NCBI GenBank assembly: GCA_018268695.1
Contig: JAFDWD010001088.1
Coordinates: 1-53,137 of the forward strand
Direction of reading: 5' to 3'
Length of the DNA: 53,137 nucleotides
From: Actinomycetota bacterium
Lineage (GTDB): Bacteria; Actinomycetota; Thermoleophilia; Solirubrobacterales; 70-9
Position numbers and translations under genes: made by a program. The notes beneath the pieces were generated by a model. It was given only the letters and a program-made list of their open reading frames with translations, did no database searches and was not told the DNA's origin. Positions 1 to 7,226 of this stretch are shown here, piece by piece. Position 1 is the first letter of the stretch, and each line of letters opens with the position of its first letter.

Positions 1-111
1 CGGGTGGAGGGGCGGCAACGCCCTCGTCCGCTCCTCCTACAGCGACGCGAAATCGAAAAGCCGCGAGTTCAAAGAGTCACATCGGCGCAAACCCCGGGCC
101 GATCGGACGAG

Positions 112-861
112 CTAGAAGCTCGTCGACATCCCGGGTGCGAGCAGTCGCACTGCGACCTCCGGCGCCAGCTCACTGGTCGCCCGCGCGAATTCCTGTGGAG
201 GCAGGAACAAGGGGTCGGGACGGAGGTGCTTGAGAAAGCGTGGGTAGAGCGTGCCCCAGTGGATCGGCACCGCGATCCGCGGTCGGATCATCGCCGCGGC
301 GCGGGCCGCGCGGCGGGGGTCCATGTGGCCGGACCCGAGGCTCGGACCCCACCCCCAGATCGGCAGCAGCGCCACGTCCGACTCCCCCAGTCCGCTCATC
401 GCGTCGAACAGGTCCGTGTCGCCGGCGAAGTAGATGCGGCGCGGCCCGGCGATCAGATAGCCGACGGCAGGCCCGTGGCGAGGCGGCATGCGGCCGCCGT
501 CGTGGACCGCCTCGACCGCGGTCACCACCACCCCGTCGACCTCGACCGACCGACCCGGGACCAACTCCTCGACCGCGGTGAAGCCATGCTTGGCGAAGAA
601 GCGGCCGGTCCCCTCCGGGCACACCAGGCGGGTGGTCCTCCCGAGTCGACGCAACGAGGGTAGGTCGGCGTGGTCGCGGTGAAGGTGGGAGACGAGGACG
701 AGGTCCGGCCCGTCCGCGGTTCCGCCGGCCGGGATCAGGGCCTCTCGCCGCAAGGGGCCGATCCGGGTTCGGAGGACCGGGTCCGTCAGGATCCGCACCC
801 CGTCGAGCTCGATCAGGACCGTCGCGTGACCGACGTAGTTGAGTGACGCTGGGTCTTTCAA
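112..861 (-). CDS. MBL-fold metal-dependent hydrolase (UPF0173/NAPE-PLD-like)
   Basis: Metallo-beta-lactamase-fold hydrolase of 249 residues, full length for the L-ascorbate-6-phosphate lactonase/NAPE-PLD-like branch. The metal-binding signature S-H-L-H-R-D-H is at residues 58-64. A later A-G-D-T-D strand (about 147-151) and a P-I-H-W-G motif near 200 supply the remaining ligands. There is no signal peptide, so it is probably cytoplasmic. The substrate is unknown; relatives act on lactones, phosphodiesters or N-acyl-phosphatidylethanolamine. The gene is divergent from the holin-phosphodiesterase gene, with about 40 bp between the start codons, so the two probably share a short divergent promoter. 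The fold assignment is firm and the reaction is not. Confidence 0.85.
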   Translation of the reverse strand: MKDPASLNYVGHATVLIELDGVRILTDPVLRTRIGPLRREALIPAGGTADGPDLVLVSHLHRDHADLPSLRRLGRTTRLVCPEGTGRFFAKHGFTAVEELVPGRSVEVDGVVVTAVEAVHDGGRMPPRHGPAVGYLIAGPRRIYFAGDTDLFDAMSGLGESDVALLPIWGWGPSLGSGHMDPRRAARAAAMIRPRIAVPIHWGTLYPRFLKHLRPDPLFLPPQEFARATSELAPEVAVRLLAPGMSTSF

Positions 862-901
862 GCTGGGTCGATCGATGCAGGAGAGCTTACGATCGGTCGC
901 G

Positions 902-2956
902 ATGAGCCTCTCCCGGCTTCGCGGTGCGATCTACGTGACGGCGCTCGACGCCGTGGTCCTGCTGGTCCTCGCCGAGCTCTTCGGCGGGTTCGAACTGCGG
1001 AACTTCGGCACGGCGCTCGCCGCCGCGGTCCTGGTCGGGATCTCCAACGCCCTGCTCTGGCCGGCGATCTCGCGGGCCGCGCTTCCCCTGAACGTGCTCA
1101 CCCTCGGGGTCGCCGGGCTGCTCCTCAACGGGCTGCTCTTCGGCCTGGTGATCGACCTCCTGCCCGGAGCCGGGGTCGACGGCTTCGGCGAAGCGGTGAT
1201 CCTCACCGTGATCCTGACCGCGAGCACGGCGACGGTCGAGTCGCTTCTGTCGCTCGACGACGACGATTGGTGGTACCGCCAGGTGGTCGGTCGCCAGGCT
1301 CGGCGCCGCGGCCTGGTCACCGCGAGCGAGGTCCCGGGGCTGCTGATGCTGGAGATCGACGGGCTCGCCCACGAGGTGCTGCTGCGGGCGCTCCGCGACG
1401 GCTCGGCGCCGAACCTGGCCGCCTTGATCCGGTCGGGATCGCACCGACTGCACCGCTGGGAGACCGACTGGTCCTCGCAGACCGGCGCCTGCCAGGCGGG
1501 GATCCTGCACGGATCCAACGACGACATGCCGGCCTTCCGCTGGTGGGAGAAGGAGACCGGCCGGGCGCTGGTCACCAACCATCCGCGCGACGCCGAAGAG
1601 ATCGAGCGGCGCCACTCCGACGGGCACGGACTGCTCTTCGACGACGGCGCCAGCCGCGCCAACATCCTCTCCGGCGACGCGCCCCACTCGATGTTGACGA
1701 TGAGCACCGCGCTGCGCCGCCGGCGGCCGCTGGGGCGCGACTACAGCGCCTACTTCGCCCGGCCCTACGCGGCGGCGCGGACCTTGGTGCTGGTGCTCGC
1801 CGAGGTCGGTCGCGAGCGCCGGGCCGCGCGAGCCCAGGTCCGCGACGACGTCCGGCCGCGGATCGCCCGGAGCCATTCCTACGCGCTCGTGCGCGCCTGG
1901 GCGACGGTGGTCCAGCGAGACCTCCAGGTCGCGACCGTGATCGGCGACGTCCTCGCCGGGCGCCCCTCGATCTACACGACCTTCCTCGCCTACGACGAGG
2001 TCGCCCATCACTCGGGGATCGAACGGGCCGACGCGATGGCCGTCCTCCACGACCTCGATCGCCAGGTCGCCCGCATCTCCAAGGCCTGCGCCGAGGCCCC
2101 TCGTCCCTACAACCTGGTCGTCCTCTCCGACCACGGCCAGTCGCAAGGGGAAACCTTCAAGGACCGCTTCGGCCGGTCGCTGGAGGAGCTGGTGCGCGAT
2201 GCCTGCGACGCGGACCGGCTCTACGCAGCGATCGGAGGGGACGACGATGCCCTCTCCTACCTGAGCGCGGGGCTGACCGAGGTCGCCCGTGACGACACCC
2301 TCGCCGGGCGCGGCGTGCGCGCCGCGACGCGGAACCGGCGCGCCGACGGCGCCGTGAGCCTCGACCCGGCCGCGCCGGCGGAGCCGTCCCCCACCGATCC
2401 GGACCAGGCGCCGGAGCTATCGGTGCTCGCCTCGGGCTGCCTCGGCCTGGTGAGCTTCCCGCGCCTCCCCGGGCGCGTGCCGCTGGAGCGGATCGAGGCG
2501 GACTACCCGGGCCTGGTCGAGACCCTCCGCAACCATCCCGGGGTCGGCTTCGTCCTCGTCCGCTCGGAGCTCGACGGAGCGCTGGCGCTCGGCCCCCGCG
2601 GCGTCAACTATCTCGATCTCGACCGGATCGACGGCGAGGACCCGCTCGCCCCCTTCGGGCCCAACGCGGCCGATCACCTGCGTCGGACCGACGGCTTCGC
2701 CCACTGCGCCGACCTGATGATCAACAGCGCCTACTGGCCCGAATCGGCAGAAGTCGCGGCGTTCGAGGAGCTGGTCGGATCTCACGGCGGGCTCGGCGGC
2801 CCGCAGTCGTTCCCGTTCGTGCTCCACCCGGCCGACCTCGAGTGGCCCGCCGACGGGGTCGTCGGCGCGGAGTCGGTCCACCACGTCCTGCGCGGCTGGC
2901 TCGTCGCGCTGGGACACGTCGAGTACGTCGGAGCCCCCGAGGAGCGGGTCGCGTGA
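902..2956 (+). CDS. Holin-family membrane domain fused to type I phosphodiesterase/alkaline-phosphatase-fold domain
   Basis: A 684-residue fusion. The first ~115 residues carry four hydrophobic segments typical of the mycobacterial four-TM phage-holin family. The rest is an alkaline-phosphatase-superfamily (nucleotide pyrophosphatase/phosphodiesterase) domain. Visible metal and catalytic motifs are L-E-I-D-G, S-Q-T-G-A-C-Q (nucleophile region), Y-D-E-V-A-H-H and L-S-D-H-G-Q. The domain probably faces outward and may hydrolyse a lipid- or wall-linked phosphodiester; this is inference. ATG 902 is preferred because the in-frame TTG at 839 would overlap the divergent gene, and because the decayed second copy (6616-6825) aligns from here. 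The next gene starts inside its stop codon (GTGA overlap), so the two formed an operon. Confidence 0.85.
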   Translation: MSLSRLRGAIYVTALDAVVLLVLAELFGGFELRNFGTALAAAVLVGISNALLWPAISRAALPLNVLTLGVAGLLLNGLLFGLVIDLLPGAGVDGFGEAVILTVILTASTATVESLLSLDDDDWWYRQVVGRQARRRGLVTASEVPGLLMLEIDGLAHEVLLRALRDGSAPNLAALIRSGSHRLHRWETDWSSQTGACQAGILHGSNDDMPAFRWWEKETGRALVTNHPRDAEEIERRHSDGHGLLFDDGASRANILSGDAPHSMLTMSTALRRRRPLGRDYSAYFARPYAAARTLVLVLAEVGRERRAARAQVRDDVRPRIARSHSYALVRAWATVVQRDLQVATVIGDVLAGRPSIYTTFLAYDEVAHHSGIERADAMAVLHDLDRQVARISKACAEAPRPYNLVVLSDHGQSQGETFKDRFGRSLEELVRDACDADRLYAAIGGDDDALSYLSAGLTEVARDDTLAGRGVRAATRNRRADGAVSLDPAAPAEPSPTDPDQAPELSVLASGCLGLVSFPRLPGRVPLERIEADYPGLVETLRNHPGVGFVLVRSELDGALALGPRGVNYLDLDRIDGEDPLAPFGPNAADHLRRTDGFAHCADLMINSAYWPESAEVAAFEELVGSHGGLGGPQSFPFVLHPADLEWPADGVVGAESVHHVLRGWLVALGHVEYVGAPEERVA

Positions 2957-3365
2957 GCCGCCGTCGCACCGCCACGCTCGGGTCGCTGGTCCGCGGGATC
3001 GTCGCGGTCGCCCTGGCGATCGCGCTCGCGATCTACCGCTTCCCGCGCGGCATCGCGGTCCTCGCCTGCCTCCGGGTGGCGCTCGTCGCCGGGTGGCGGC
3101 GCTGCGGCGCGAAGGGATGGTGCGCCTCCTCCCCGCGGCGCTGATGGGCGCGGCGTCGATCGCCGCGGTCCTGTTCCTGATCCTGACCGGCGGCCTCCTG
3201 CGGGATCTCCTCGTCGTCGGGATCTTCGCCCTGTCGGTCCTCCTCGCCCGCATGGCGTTCCGGGTCCAGGTCGACCTCCCGGCGGCGCCGCGCCCCTCCC
3301 ACCCCGTCCTCTTCTACAACCCGCTCTCGGGCGGTATTGCGGCAGCGTGCGCGGACGGCCTTTGA
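2953..3365 (+). pseudogene. Truncated, frameshifted copy of the lipid/diacylglycerol kinase gene
   Basis: Starts with GTG overlapping the preceding stop, V-S-R-R-R, and aligns closely with the intact kinase at 5288-6619. Shared segments include R-F-P-R-G-I-A-V-L-A-C-L, L-R-R-E-G, L-T-G-G-L-L and H-P-V-L-F-Y-N-P-L-S-G-G. A one-base deletion near 3091 shifts the frame. At about 3333 the similarity stops abruptly just after the glycine-rich N-P-L-S-G-G motif, so the whole catalytic domain is missing. The remnant encodes only the membrane region and cannot be a kinase. It is the dead half of an inverted operon duplication described in the findings. Confidence 0.85.
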
Positions 3366-3385
3366 GGGCCAGCCCCGGATTCTCT

Positions 3386-3898
3386 TCAGGGTTCCTGACC
3401 ACTGGTCTGTTCGACTTTCTTCTCCAGTCTGCCCAGCCGTTTGTCAAGTTCTTCGACGTCCGCTTCTAGCCCGTCAAGTCCTTCGACTTCCGCTCTTAGC
3501 CCTTTCTGACCCGTTTCCAGACCTGCGACCGCCTCTTCGGACTTCGCTCCGGCCGCCGCGGCGTGCGCAGCTTCTTCCTCCACCTTTCGCACCCGGCTCT
3601 TCACCTTCGCGAGTTCGGCCTCACCTTCGGCCACCGCTTCCTCGACATCCTTCTGGATCTGCTTGCGATCGGCTTCGGAGCGTTCCTTTCCTTCCGCCTG
3701 CAGTTCGTCGGCGGCTTCGACCGCCTGGCCGAGTCCGGCAACCTTGGCCACGACGTGGTCACTCGCTTCTTCGGCGATCTTCTTCTGATCGACGGTTTCG
3801 TTGCTCGCGGAGATTGCGATCGCGAGGGCGCCGATGGCGACCAGGGCAAGCGCCGCCAACAGGATCCAGAACCAGGGACGAGTGTCGCGGATCTTCAT
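3386..3898 (-). CDS. Membrane-anchored coiled-coil protein
   Basis: A 170-residue protein with a short basic N-terminus and one strong hydrophobic helix (about residues 9-30, W-F-W-I-L-L-A-A-L-A). A long, highly charged Glu/Lys/Ala-rich coiled coil runs to the C-terminus (about 40-165) and ends in a leucine-heptad segment. It is probably anchored by the single helix with the coiled coil on one side of the membrane. GGAGG lies 7 nt before ATG 3898. It is downstream of the PPK2 gene on the same strand but separated by 196 bp, so it probably has its own promoter. No enzymatic motif is visible and I do not recognise a named family. It ends 20 bp from the decayed kinase copy, near the breakpoint of the duplication. 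Confidence 0.75.
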   Translation of the reverse strand: MKIRDTRPWFWILLAALALVAIGALAIAISASNETVDQKKIAEEASDHVVAKVAGLGQAVEAADELQAEGKERSEADRKQIQKDVEEAVAEGEAELAKVKSRVRKVEEEAAHAAAAGAKSEEAVAGLETGQKGLRAEVEGLDGLEADVEELDKRLGRLEKKVEQTSGQEP

Positions 3899-4094
3899 CT
3901 GAATGCCTCCAGGGTCGGGTGGTCCTTAACCAGATACGCAGAACTGCGACTTCACGGCGTGGCGGGATAGTCGACATCTTTTTCGGTACCGGAGCCGAGA
4001 CACGCCGGGCGATTCCGACTCTGTCCGAGGGGTGGTTCGCGGGCCCGCTCGCAGGTTTGGAACTCGACGTCGGCATCAGGTCCAAGGATTCCTT

Positions 4095-5039
4095 TCAGCC
4101 TTGATTGGGGTCAGAGTCCGCACCCTCAGGCGCTTCGGCTTCGAGCTTTCCCTTGACCGCCTGCAGGGCGCTCCGCTGCTCGGCGTCCACCTGCGGAAAC
4201 TGGGGATCGAGCTCGATCAACGCATCGACCAGGACTGCCGCGGTGGCGATCCGGGCGAACCACTTACGGTCGGCGGGGATCACGTGCCAGGGCGCCCATT
4301 CGGTGCTCGTATGGGTAAGGGTTTCCGACATCGCCTCCTGGTAGCTGCCCCAGAGGCCCCGCTCCGTGATGTCCGCCTCGGAAAACTTCCAGTTGTGATC
4401 CGGTAGGTCGATTCGACGCAGGAGCCTGGCCCGCTGCTCCTCTTTGGAGAGGTTCAGGAAGATCTTCACGATCCGGATGCCGTTGCCGCTGAGATAGCGC
4501 TCCCAGTCGTTGATCTCGCGATAGCGCTGTTGCCAGATCTCACCCTTCCTCGTCGCCTCCGGGAGACCCTGACGATCGAGGTACTCGGGGTGGAGTCGTA
4601 CCGCGAGGACCTCCTCGTAGTGGGATCGGTTGAAGATCCCGATCTCCCCCCTCGCGGGAAGGCGCCGGGAATAGCGCCAGAGGTAGTCGTGGCTGAGCTC
4701 TTCCGCGGAGGGCACCTTGAAACTGTGGACGGACACCCCCTGGGGGTTGACGCCGCTCATCACGTGGCGGATCGTCCCGTCCTTGCCGGCCGCGTCGATC
4801 GCCTGGAGAACGACCAGGACAGCCCAGCTGTCCTGCGCGGCGAGCCGGGCCTGGTAGGTGCTGAGCAATTCCACTCCCTCCCGGAGCAGCTTTCGCCCTT
4901 CCTTCTTCTTTTCCAGACCGCCCTTGAAGGCCGGGTCGAAGTCCGCGGGCAGGGTCACCTTCGTCTCCGGTGGCACCCCGAACGGGGAGACGAACTCTGC
5001 GAGGCGCTCGCGGCGCTTTTGCGTCAGCTCTTCAGTCAT
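4095..5039 (-). CDS. Polyphosphate kinase 2 family protein (PPK2)
   Basis: A 314-residue PPK2-family phosphotransferase, which transfers phosphate between polyphosphate and nucleotides. The Walker A-like loop A-I-D-A-A-G-K-D-G-T-I is at residues 80-90. The Walker B-like F-N-R-S-H-Y segment is at 136-141; most relatives have F-D-R-S. A lid region rich in Arg (R-A-R-L-L-R-R-I-D) lies near 208. Length fits single-domain PPK2. Whether it makes ADP, ATP or GTP cannot be decided from sequence. It is the last gene of a minus-strand run kinase - amphi-Trp - PPK2, which suggests co-expression with energy and stress functions. Confidence 0.9.
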   Translation of the reverse strand: MTEELTQKRRERLAEFVSPFGVPPETKVTLPADFDPAFKGGLEKKKEGRKLLREGVELLSTYQARLAAQDSWAVLVVLQAIDAAGKDGTIRHVMSGVNPQGVSVHSFKVPSAEELSHDYLWRYSRRLPARGEIGIFNRSHYEEVLAVRLHPEYLDRQGLPEATRKGEIWQQRYREINDWERYLSGNGIRIVKIFLNLSKEEQRARLLRRIDLPDHNWKFSEADITERGLWGSYQEAMSETLTHTSTEWAPWHVIPADRKWFARIATAAVLVDALIELDPQFPQVDAEQRSALQAVKGKLEAEAPEGADSDPNQG

Positions 5040-5085
5040 GTTCTTGGCGTCTCGCCTCTCGGACCGCGTGCGGGATGGGGCTCGC

Positions 5086-5307
5086 TCACCACTTCAGCTC
5101 GATCTCGAGCTCGCTCTCCTCGTCGTCGAGCTCCAACTCGACCTTCCACTCCACCTGGTCCGGCACGGTGACCTTGAACTTCATCCCGCCCCGTTCGAAC
5201 TCGGCCTCCTCGCCGGACCCGGACAACAGGTTCGCGATCCGACGCAGGCGGGTCGCCGCCTCCTCGCGGGTCAGGGTCTCACGTCGCTCAACCTCGAAGC
5301 CGTCCAT
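5086..5307 (-). CDS. amphi-Trp domain-containing protein
   Basis: A 73-residue acidic protein matching the amphi-Trp small-domain family. It has an N-terminal helix with R-E-E-A-A-x-R-L-R-R-I-A, then alternating strands with a central P-D-Q-V-E-W-K-V-E-L-E-L, ending in E-L-K-W. The Trp residues at strand ends give the family its name; its function is not known. Its ATG lies 20 bp inside the end of the lipid-kinase gene, so translation is probably coupled. PPK2 follows 46 bp downstream. Confidence 0.85.
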   Translation of the reverse strand: MDGFEVERRETLTREEAATRLRRIANLLSGSGEEAEFERGGMKFKVTVPDQVEWKVELELDDEESELEIELKW

Positions 5308-6619
5308 CGGAACTCCTCTCGTTGGTTTTATGAAGGTCGTCCACCGCCGGATGCGCTCGGCCGAGCGCGATGCGGGTCAGCTCGGCGATCGTCCTGCCGA
5401 GGCCCCGCGGCACCTCGGTCGACGGTGAGGCCCCGGGGTGGGCCCGCGAGATCCGGACGCGGAGGGCCCCGGGACGGGATTCGAACCGGACCGGCGGCTG
5501 CAGCGTCACCGCCTCACCGTCGATGCCGGCCGCCACCGGACCGTCCGCCTCGACGCTGAAGGTCGGCGTGCTCCATTGCGTCAAGCCGAGCCCCGTGGGA
5601 GCCGCACCGCGCCTGCGCTCCGCCGTGAGAGCCGCGATCCCCAGCACGCCCTCGTCGAGGCGGGGTCTCGTCCCCGAGCCGATGACCGTCCCGAGCCGGT
5701 AGACGTCGTTCGACACGAGCAGCGCGACCGCCCGCCCGCCTTCCTCCCCGTCTGACCCACGCCAGCGGATGGAGGGGGTGTCGGGATCGGCCCCGAGGCC
5801 GCTCGGCGCGACGGCCAGGAGTGTGCGCAGCTTCGCGTCGCGGTAGCCGTCCTGCTGGACCGCACCCGCGTAGACCCCGAGGGAAACGTTGTTGACGAAC
5901 ACCCGTCCGTTCACCCCCGCCAGGTCGACCCGCCGCTCCCGCCCGTCGACGAGGGCGTCGAGGGCGCCGACGACGTCCTCGCGATCGACCCCGAGGTCCA
6001 AGGCGAAGTGGTTGCGGGTCCCGGCTGGGATGCAGGCGTATGGCAGCCCCTTCGTCGCGGCGATCTCCGCGACGATCGCCTGGGACCCGTCGCCACCCGC
6101 CATCGCCAAGGCGTCGGCCCCGGCGGTCATCGCGTCCTCGACGAGAGCCGGGAGGCCTCGGTCCCAGTCGACTTCGATCGGTTCGATGCCGCGCCGCCGC
6201 GCCTCCTCGGCGAGGTTGAAGCTGGTCGCCTTACCGCCGCCGGAGAGGGGGTTGTAGAAGAGGACGGGGTGGGCCGGCCGGGGCGCGTCCGGCAGGTCGA
6301 CCCGGATCCGGAACGCCGTGCGGGCGAGGAGGACCGACAGCGCGAAGAGCAGGGTGACGAGGAGATCCTGCAGGAGTCCGCCGGTCAGGACCAGGACCAG
6401 GATCGCGGCGGTCGCCGCCGTGCTGGTAAGCCCGGCGGCGAGCAGACGCCTCGTGCCTTCCCGCCGCAGGGCCGTGCATCCCGCCACGAGCGCCACCCAG
6501 AGGCAGGCCAGGACCGCGATGCCCCGCGGGAAACGGTCGACGGCGAGCCCGACCGCCACGGCGGCTGCCGCGAGGCCGAGGGCCAGCGCCCCGACCGCGG
6601 CGGCGCGGCGGCGGCTCAC
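5288..6619 (-). CDS. Diacylglycerol/lipid kinase family protein with N-terminal membrane region
   Basis: A 443-residue protein. Residues 1-~110 form several hydrophobic segments (R-F-P-R-G-I-A-V-L-A-C-L, L-T-G-G-L-L-Q-D-L-L). A DAGK catalytic domain follows, with H-P-V-L-F-Y-N-P-L-S-G-G-G-K near 125-140 and the nucleotide motif A-G-G-D-G-S-Q near 180, and the C-terminal DAGK/YegS-like half is present. It probably phosphorylates a membrane lipid. GTG 6619 is chosen because it overlaps the stop of the decayed upstream gene (GTGA), is preceded by GGGAGGAGG, and matches the start of the second copy at 2953. It overlaps the amphi-Trp gene by 20 bp. This is the surviving kinase of the duplicated operon. 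Confidence 0.88.
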   Translation of the reverse strand: MSRRRAAAVGALALGLAAAAVAVGLAVDRFPRGIAVLACLWVALVAGCTALRREGTRRLLAAGLTSTAATAAILVLVLTGGLLQDLLVTLLFALSVLLARTAFRIRVDLPDAPRPAHPVLFYNPLSGGGKATSFNLAEEARRRGIEPIEVDWDRGLPALVEDAMTAGADALAMAGGDGSQAIVAEIAATKGLPYACIPAGTRNHFALDLGVDREDVVGALDALVDGRERRVDLAGVNGRVFVNNVSLGVYAGAVQQDGYRDAKLRTLLAVAPSGLGADPDTPSIRWRGSDGEEGGRAVALLVSNDVYRLGTVIGSGTRPRLDEGVLGIAALTAERRRGAAPTGLGLTQWSTPTFSVEADGPVAAGIDGEAVTLQPPVRFESRPGALRVRISRAHPGASPSTEVPRGLGRTIAELTRIALGRAHPAVDDLHKTNERSSDGRLRG

Positions 6620-6825
6620 GCGACCTCCTCCCACGGAGCTCCGACGGTCGTGCCGGAGTACTCGAGCCGGCCGGGTGCGACTAGCCGACGACGCAGGTCA
6701 TGACAGATCGACTCCCCGCCGAGGTCTCTCGGGTGAAATCCCCGGAAAAGCTCGGCGGACACCGACAGGACCACGGCGTCGACCACCTTCGTGCAGATTG
6801 GGCGCCGCCACCGGGAGACTCTCAT
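6616..6825 (-). pseudogene. Internally deleted remnant of the holin-phosphodiesterase gene
   Basis: An open frame of 69 codons whose start matches the N-terminus of the 902-2956 protein (x-V-V-D-A-V-V-L-S-V-S-A-E-L-F-R-G-F versus A-L-D-A-V-V-L-L-V-L-A-E-L-F-G-G-F). Its last ~28 codons match that protein's C-terminus (H-D-L-R-R-R-L-V-A-P-G-R-L-E-Y-S-G ... G-A-P-W-E-E-V-A). Roughly 600 central codons, including all catalytic motifs, are gone in frame. It keeps the GTGA overlap and ribosome-binding site that start the kinase gene. It may persist only as a translational leader for the kinase. Confidence 0.82.
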
Positions 6826-6845
6826 CGCGGGATCGCCTACACGCT

Positions 6846-7211
6846 CTACCCGGCAACCAGCCAGGCCTTGGCGGCGGCCAGCTCGGCGTTACGAAACGCC
6901 TTCGCCCGGCCCGGGAGCAGGAACGAGAGGGCGGCGAGAGCGGGGCGCATCCAGTCCTCGTCGCCGACCACGGCGAGCCGCTCGAAGGAGCTCGCGTGTC
7001 GGGCGCGGAAGCGGGCGTCGGCACCGAGCGCGTCGCCCTCCACCTCGCCGCTCCGCGGCCCGATCCGGTAGAGCAGTCGAACCTTCGCGCCGGCGGCGAT
7101 CAGCTCCCGGAGGACCGGTTCGACCGTGTCGTTCCAGTCGTCGTCCTCGACCTCTCCGATCGCCTCGAAGCCGATCGTCCCGGCGGGCATGTCCTCGATT
7201 CTGCGCAGCAT
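6846..7211 (-). CDS. SpoIIAA-like (STAS-fold) protein, copy 1
   Basis: A 121-residue protein of the SpoIIAA-like/STAS group. It begins M-L-R-R-I-E-D-M-P-A-G-T-I-G-F and contains D-D-D-W ... V-E-P-V-L-R-E and F-R-A-R-H-A-S-S-F-E-R-L-A-V-V-G-D-E-D-W-M. It is clearly paralogous to 15051-15416 (same G-T-x-G-F, F-R-A-R-H-x-x-S-F-E-R-L-A-V-V-x-D-E-D-W core). Members are small soluble proteins, some membrane-associated, of uncertain role. It sits 15 bp after the MFS gene and 20 bp before the decayed holin remnant, probably in one transcript. Confidence 0.82.
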   Translation of the reverse strand: MLRRIEDMPAGTIGFEAIGEVEDDDWNDTVEPVLRELIAAGAKVRLLYRIGPRSGEVEGDALGADARFRARHASSFERLAVVGDEDWMRPALAALSFLLPGRAKAFRNAELAAAKAWLVAG

Positions 7212-7226
7212 CGCGGTCCTTCCTTC

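Noticed and set aside
4..663. Plus-strand 219-codon open frame opposite the MBL-fold gene
   Set aside because: Arg/Pro/His-rich shadow of the real minus-strand gene, with no family-like sequence.
839..901. TTG at 839 as the start of the holin-phosphodiesterase gene
   Set aside because: It would overlap the divergent gene's coding start, and the decayed paralogue aligns only from 902.
887..2146. Long minus-strand open frame opposite the holin-phosphodiesterase gene
   Set aside because: Composition (Asp/Gly/Arg/His-rich) is a frame shadow in GC-rich DNA; all motifs are on the plus strand.
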